Below, piece by piece: positions 22,292-25,991 of a DNA stretch of 25,991 nucleotides. Positions within the stretch are counted from its first letter, which is position 1. Every line of letters starts with the position of its first letter. Source of the stretch: JBJXGE01 sp046154185 (GTDB lineage: Bacteria; Planctomycetota; UBA8108; UBA1146; JAJFFE01); assembly GCA_046154185.1 (NCBI GenBank), contig JBJXGE010000071.1:1-25991 (forward strand), written 5' to 3'. Under the pieces are notes generated by a model. It searched no databases. It was not told the DNA's origin and was given only the letters and a program-made list of their open reading frames with translations. Position numbers and translations under genes: made by a program.

Positions 22292-23106
22292 CGCCGATCC
22301 GCCCCGCGCTCCGCATCGGCGGGCTCCGTTACCTCAACGCACTCCCGCTCGTCGACGGTCTCGAGACCCACGCGCTGCGACCGCAAGTGCATTACGAGAT
22401 TCCGAGCCTCTTGGCGCGCGATCTCCGCGCGTCCGCACTCGACCTCGCGCTCGTGCCGCAGGTCGAGGCGACGCGCGACGCGGACTATCGCATCGTGCCC
22501 GACATTTGCATCTCGTGCTTAGGCGCGGTCGACTCGATTCTCCTCTTCACACGGCGCAAATGGCCGGAACTGCGCCGTGTGGGCGTCGATTGCTCGAGCA
22601 ACACATCCGTCGAACTCCTGCGCGTGATCTTTCATCTGCGTGGATTGCCACCGCCCGAGCTCGTGGCAATCCCACCTCGTCTCGACGCCTTACGCTCCCA
22701 CGTTGCGCAAGACGCGCAACTCGATGCCGTGCTGCTGATCGGCGATCGCGCACTCGCCGAAGATACCGGCGAGTATCCGCGCTTCGATCTCGGCGCGACT
22801 TGGCACGAAGCGACCGGGTTGCCGTTCGTCTTCGCTGTGTGGCTCGGCCGCCGCGAAATGCCGACGGCAGCGGCGGAGCTGGTCACTGAAATCTACCAAC
22901 GCAATCTCAGCCGCCGCGCCGAGCTGGCTCGACAATATTGTCGCGAGCACCCCGATGTCATCGACAGCGAGCGAGCGCGCCGCTACCTTGAGGACCGCAT
23001 TCGCTACCAGCTCGGTGCGGCTGAACTCGAGTCCATGCGAGTTTTCCATGGGCTGCGTGCCACGCTGAGCGACCTCGATCCGGCATGGCGTCCGCGTTTC
23101 TTTTGA
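22288..23106 (+). CDS. mqnA: Chorismate dehydratase of the futalosine menaquinone pathway (MqnA family)
   Basis: A protein of about 272 residues. The N-terminus LRIGGLRYLNALPLVDGL is the family hallmark, followed by DLALVPQVEA, ISCLGAVDSILLFTR, VDCSSNTSVELLRVI and an LLIGDRAL strand, as in MqnA/MqnD periplasmic-binding-like enzymes. Length and the YLNALPL form favour MqnA, which dehydrates chorismate to 3-enolpyruvyl-benzoate. I choose GTG 22288 because it overlaps the upstream stop (GTGA), has GAAGG upstream, and gives the family length; the frame continues far into the previous gene but only as shadow sequence. No other mqn genes are in view. The gene sits inside a surface-glycan operon, so the linkage may be transcriptional only. 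Confidence 0.9.
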   Translation: MTPIRPALRIGGLRYLNALPLVDGLETHALRPQVHYEIPSLLARDLRASALDLALVPQVEATRDADYRIVPDICISCLGAVDSILLFTRRKWPELRRVGVDCSSNTSVELLRVIFHLRGLPPPELVAIPPRLDALRSHVAQDAQLDAVLLIGDRALAEDTGEYPRFDLGATWHEATGLPFVFAVWLGRREMPTAAAELVTEIYQRNLSRRAELARQYCREHPDVIDSERARRYLEDRIRYQLGAAELESMRVFHGLRATLSDLDPAWRPRFF

Positions 23107-23140
23107 CCCCAACGCGTGCCGAGAAAGTCTGTAGCCGCGC

Positions 23141-23977
23141 GTGATACCGCTGACCGCCACGATTATCACTTTCAATGAAGAGTCGAACCTGCGCGCGTGC
23201 CTCGAGAGCGTGCGCTGGATTCCGAACATCGTCGTGCTCGACTCCGGCTCGACCGACGCAACCGTCGCGATCGCCCGCGAGTACACGTCGCGCGTCTACG
23301 TCAAGGATTGGCCCGGCCACGTCGAGCAGAAGAATCGCGCCGTTGCGCTCGCGCCGACCGAGTGGATCTTCTCGCTCGACGCTGACGAACGCTGCACCGC
23401 CGAATTGCGCGCCGAGATCGAGCGCGTGCTCGCGACCGAGCCGACCATCGGCGGCTACTCGGTGCGGCGCAAGACTCGTTACCTGCAACAGTGGATCCTG
23501 CACGGCGGCTGGTACCCCGACCGCAAAGTGCGGCTTTTCGATCGTCGGCGCGCGCGCTGGGGCGGCGTCAATCCGCACGATCACGTGCAAGTCGACGGTG
23601 CCGCGGCGGACCTCGACGCCGATCTCCTGCACTACACGTACCGCGATATCTTCCACCATTTGCAAGTCATCGATTTCTTCACCGACATCGCGGCGCGCGA
23701 GAAAGAAGTCGCCGGCAAGCGCCTGGCGGTTTTCGGCATGCTCGTGCGACCACCGTTCAAGTTCGCGAAGATGTACTTCTTCAAGCGCGGTTACCGTGAC
23801 GGATTGGCGGGATTCATCGTCGCCACGCTCGGCGCGTTGTACGTGTTCTTGAAGGACGTCAAACTGTGGGAGCGGCGCTTGCTCCGCCGCCGCGGTCTCA
23901 ATCCCGATGCGATGCCGCGCTACTATCGAGGTCCCGAGTGGCGAGCACCGCGCGTCCGCCCCGCCGAGGAACCATGA
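23141..23977 (+). CDS. GT2 glycosyltransferase, WaaE/KdtX-like
   Basis: This 278-residue GT-A enzyme begins with LTATIITFNEESNLRACLES, continues with IVVLDSGSTDATVAIA, and has the metal-binding DxD in FSLDADERC. The block DWPGHVEQKNRAVALAPTEW and the later GGWYPDRKVRLFDRRRARW with HDHVQVDG match the WaaE/KdtX group, which adds a sugar to the lipopolysaccharide inner core. A C-terminal hydrophobic segment (GLAGFIVATLGALYVFLKDV) suggests membrane association. The GTG start has only a weak upstream site and lies 34 bases after mqnA. The stop overlaps the next gene's ATG by four bases. Confidence 0.88.
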   Translation: MIPLTATIITFNEESNLRACLESVRWIPNIVVLDSGSTDATVAIAREYTSRVYVKDWPGHVEQKNRAVALAPTEWIFSLDADERCTAELRAEIERVLATEPTIGGYSVRRKTRYLQQWILHGGWYPDRKVRLFDRRRARWGGVNPHDHVQVDGAAADLDADLLHYTYRDIFHHLQVIDFFTDIAAREKEVAGKRLAVFGMLVRPPFKFAKMYFFKRGYRDGLAGFIVATLGALYVFLKDVKLWERRLLRRRGLNPDAMPRYYRGPEWRAPRVRPAEEP

Positions 23978-25110
23978 GGGTTGTTCATCTATTCGCCAAC
24001 CATAAATTCACGGGTCCCGCCGATCCGGCCATGGTGTTGGCGGCGGAACAGCAGCGGCTCGGACTCGACGTGCTGTTTTGCGCGGGCGCCGACAGCGAAG
24101 GTGAAAGCGGTGTGCGCACCCTCGCGCGCGCGCGTGGCTTGGTAGTGAATGATCGGTTGCGCCTCGCAAAGCATGGTCGGCCGTGGCTCGTGATGCGTGA
24201 TGTCTTGCGTCTGCGGCAACTCTTGGCGGCGCATCGTCCGCGCATCGTCCACACCCATCTCGCCGCTGATCATCTCATCGCAACTTTGGCGGCGCGCCGA
24301 CTAGGAGTCGCCGTCGTGCGCAGTTTCTACGAGGCCGAGCCGCCGAGTGGTTGGCGCGCGCGCACTTCGCTCCATTACACGCACGCGTTGTTAGTGCATT
24401 CACCCGCGGTCGCGGCGCGCTTTGTCGAGCGGCACGCAGCGCTTGCCACGCGCATTTCGGTCGTCGAGCCGCCGCTCGACCTCGCGCGCTTCGCCGCGCG
24501 CGAACGCGAGCCGAAGTTGCGAGCCGAATGGAACGCCGGCCAAGACGAGTTTGTGATCGGAGTCGTCGCGCGCATGCAAACCCATCGACTCTTTCCCGAG
24601 CTCATCGAAGGTTTCGCGCGCGTCGCCCGGACGGACCCCGGGCTTCGATTGGTTATCCTCGGTCGCGGGACGCATAGTGAAACGGTCGCGCGCGCACCCG
24701 CCCGCCAATCTCAGGTCGACGCGCAAATCTACTTTCCGGGGTACATCGAAAACCGCGAATACCCGCGCTACCTGCCGTGCTTTGACGCGCTGATTTTTTT
24801 GGTGCCCGGGTCGGACGGCACGTGTCGAGCGGCGCGCGAAGCGCTCGTCAGTGGAGTTCCGGTCATCGCGAGCCGCCGTGGGCTGCTGCCGGATCTCGTC
24901 GAGAATGGCGAGACCGGCGTGCTGCTCGACGCGGAATCGCCCGCTGCGATCGCCGACGCAATTCGCGCTTTGCGCGCCGATCCGGCACGGGTCGAGCGGC
25001 TCGGCGCCACCGCGCGGACACGGGCACGCGCACGCTTTGACGTGCAAGTTGTCGCGCGCGCCGTGGGGCAAGTGTATGAGCGCATCGTCGGCGACGGAGT
25101 TGACTCGTGA
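23974..25110 (+). CDS. GT4-family glycosyltransferase (GT-B fold)
   Basis: A protein of about 378 residues with two Rossmann-like halves. The N-terminal half carries MRVVHLFANHKFTGPAD, IVHTHLAADHLIATLAARR and ISVVEPPLDLARF. The C-terminal half has FVIGVVARMQTHRLFPELIE, LRLVILGRG and the donor-binding helix region AAREALVSGVPVIASRRG with LLPDLVENGETGVLLD. This is the usual GT4 pattern, with HxxRLFPELIE at the hinge. The start is ATG 23974, which overlaps the GT2 stop (ATGA) and follows GAGGAA; the longer frame to 23866 is shadow sequence. The acceptor is unknown, but context suggests assembly of a lipopolysaccharide core or another surface glycan. Confidence 0.88.
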   Translation: MRVVHLFANHKFTGPADPAMVLAAEQQRLGLDVLFCAGADSEGESGVRTLARARGLVVNDRLRLAKHGRPWLVMRDVLRLRQLLAAHRPRIVHTHLAADHLIATLAARRLGVAVVRSFYEAEPPSGWRARTSLHYTHALLVHSPAVAARFVERHAALATRISVVEPPLDLARFAAREREPKLRAEWNAGQDEFVIGVVARMQTHRLFPELIEGFARVARTDPGLRLVILGRGTHSETVARAPARQSQVDAQIYFPGYIENREYPRYLPCFDALIFLVPGSDGTCRAAREALVSGVPVIASRRGLLPDLVENGETGVLLDAESPAAIADAIRALRADPARVERLGATARTRARARFDVQVVARAVGQVYERIVGDGVDS

Positions 25111-25823
25111 CGCACCGGCAACTGAGCGCACGCGAACTCGCCACGGCGTATGACGAAATCTATCACCGCGCGCCGCTCGAAGATGGTCCGCGACTCTATC
25201 GCTGGGTTGCGAAGCTCGCGCAGCTCAACCCGGGCGTGAGGGTCCTCGACCTCGGCTGCGGAACCGGGGGCGCGGCCCGCGCCGCCCAAGAGCTTGGTGC
25301 CGCGACGACCTGCCTCGAGCTTTCAAATGTCGCGCTGAGTCTCGCGCGACAACGACTCGCGACTGGTGCATTTGTATTAGGCGATGGCGCCCATTTGCCA
25401 TTCGCGGATCAAAGCTTTGATTGCGTGTTCAATCTCGGCAATCTCGAGCACTTCGCGGAACTCGAACGCGGCATTTCGGAAATGCGCCGAGTGTTGAAGC
25501 CGCAGGGACGCGCGTGGATTCTGCTACCCAATCTCTATTATTCGGGCTCGGTGTGGCGGGCGATTCGCACGGGCTACGGTCCCAATCATCATCAACCGAT
25601 CGATCGCTTCGCAACGCGCAGCGAATGGCGCGATCTGTTAGCGTCGCAGGGGCTGGCCGTGCATCGCAGTCGGCCGTATCACAAAGGGAAATGGTGGAAG
25701 CGCTTCTTGCCGGCGAATCTCGCTTGGCATTTTCTTTATGAAACGGGTCGCGGTGATCGGAGCGCGGCGGCGGCGCTACCGCCACTGACCCGTTTGCAAC
25801 CCCCCGGGGCCCACCGTCAGTAG
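25107..25823 (+). CDS. Class I SAM-dependent methyltransferase
   Basis: This 238-residue protein has the SAM-binding motif VLDLGCGTGG at 46-55, an acidic residue ending the second strand (TTCLELSNVAL), GDGAHLPFADQSFDCVFNLG as motifs II-III, and EMRRVLKPQGRAWILLPN as the post-motif helix and strand. It matches the Methyltransf_11 group. The segment GYGPNHHQPIDRFATRSEW near the C-terminus resembles methyltransferases found in glycan clusters. GTG 25107 overlaps the previous stop by four bases. The last 14 residues are Pro/Leu/Gln-rich and look atypical. It probably modifies the glycan built by the neighbouring enzymes; this is inference. Confidence 0.88.
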   Translation: MTHRQLSARELATAYDEIYHRAPLEDGPRLYRWVAKLAQLNPGVRVLDLGCGTGGAARAAQELGAATTCLELSNVALSLARQRLATGAFVLGDGAHLPFADQSFDCVFNLGNLEHFAELERGISEMRRVLKPQGRAWILLPNLYYSGSVWRAIRTGYGPNHHQPIDRFATRSEWRDLLASQGLAVHRSRPYHKGKWWKRFLPANLAWHFLYETGRGDRSAAAALPPLTRLQPPGAHRQ

Positions 25824-25887
25824 GCCGTTCGCCTTGCCATCGACATCGCGCACGCGGCACATTACCGGCGCGAGGCGAGGATTCTCC

Positions 25888-25906
25888 TCCGGCCTTGCAG
25901 GCCGGA
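25888..25906 (+). terminator. Hairpin downstream of the glycan operon, possible terminator
   Basis: TCCGGCC, TTGCA, GGCCGGA is a perfect seven-pair stem, followed by AACGCTTCTTT on the plus strand, 65 bases after the methyltransferase stop. The T-run is weak, so termination is only plausible. Confidence 0.45.
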
Positions 25907-25923
25907 ACGCTTCTTTACCCGGA

Positions 25924-25975
25924 CCCGGGGTAGACCGGCCGGGCCGGCGGACCGACCCTGCCGGTCAACCCCGGG
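25924..25975. repeat. Long GC-rich inverted repeat at the window end
   Basis: CCCGGGGT, A, GACCGG pairs with CCGGTC, A, ACCCCGGG around a 22-base GC-rich centre, giving 14 pairs with one mismatch. The region 25824-25991 holds no gene. It could be a second terminator, a REP-like element or part of a repeat cut by the window edge. Confidence 0.55.
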
Positions 25976-25991
25976 CTATAACCCGACGGGC

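Overview
The window looks like chromosomal DNA of a planctomycete-type bacterium. Coding density is high, GC is about 60 percent, and GTG, TTG and probably CTG starts are used. The strongest lineage hints are a secreted FG-GAP/fibronectin-like protein with a C-terminal double EF-hand (dockerin-like) module and a tail ending in G-P-D-P-T-x-D-x-L-G-C, a YdjY-domain lipoprotein beside a prenyltransferase-repeat protein, and futalosine-pathway menaquinone synthesis (mqnA). The lineage call is inference from gene content; there is no rRNA marker here.

Left part (1-5039, + strand): a MacAB-like export cassette made of a membrane-fusion protein, an ABC ATPase and two different FtsX-type permeases. 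The last three genes are coupled by TAATG overlaps. An orphan single-domain response regulator follows.

Centre-left (5050-10873, - strand): a giant secreted protein of about 1710 residues, made of a signal peptide, seven FG-GAP blades, fourteen tandem 80-residue Ig/Fn3-like modules and a dockerin-like end. Upstream of it lies an intergenic region holding a tandem array of 32-bp hairpin units, each shaped like an intrinsic terminator. The array sits directly 3' of an initiator tRNA-fMet gene, which has a near-consensus promoter.

Centre (10922-15302, - strand): a coupled group of YdjY lipoprotein, exported alpha/alpha-toroid protein and a small membrane protein with a helix-turn-helix-like tail. 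A nucleotide-sugar epimerase precedes them.

Centre-right (15551-21299): housekeeping genes prfB and glyA (+), convergent trpS (-), then a + strand trio of a DUF502 membrane protein, a small helical protein that appears to start with CTG, and a DUF5995 protein. A tRNA-Pro(GGG) on the - strand closes this part.

Right part (21428-25823, + strand): a tightly packed operon of a Kdo/LPS-core-type sugar kinase, mqnA, a WaaE-like GT2 glycosyltransferase, a GT4 glycosyltransferase and a SAM methyltransferase, mostly joined by 4-nt overlaps. Apart from mqnA it suggests synthesis of a lipopolysaccharide core or similar surface glycan. The window ends in GC-rich inverted repeats.

No CRISPR array, transposase, phage gene or known defence system is visible. 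The most distinctive features are the tandem terminator-like array behind tRNA-fMet, the propeller-plus-14-module adhesin-like protein with co-occurring extra cysteines, and the CTG-initiated small gene.
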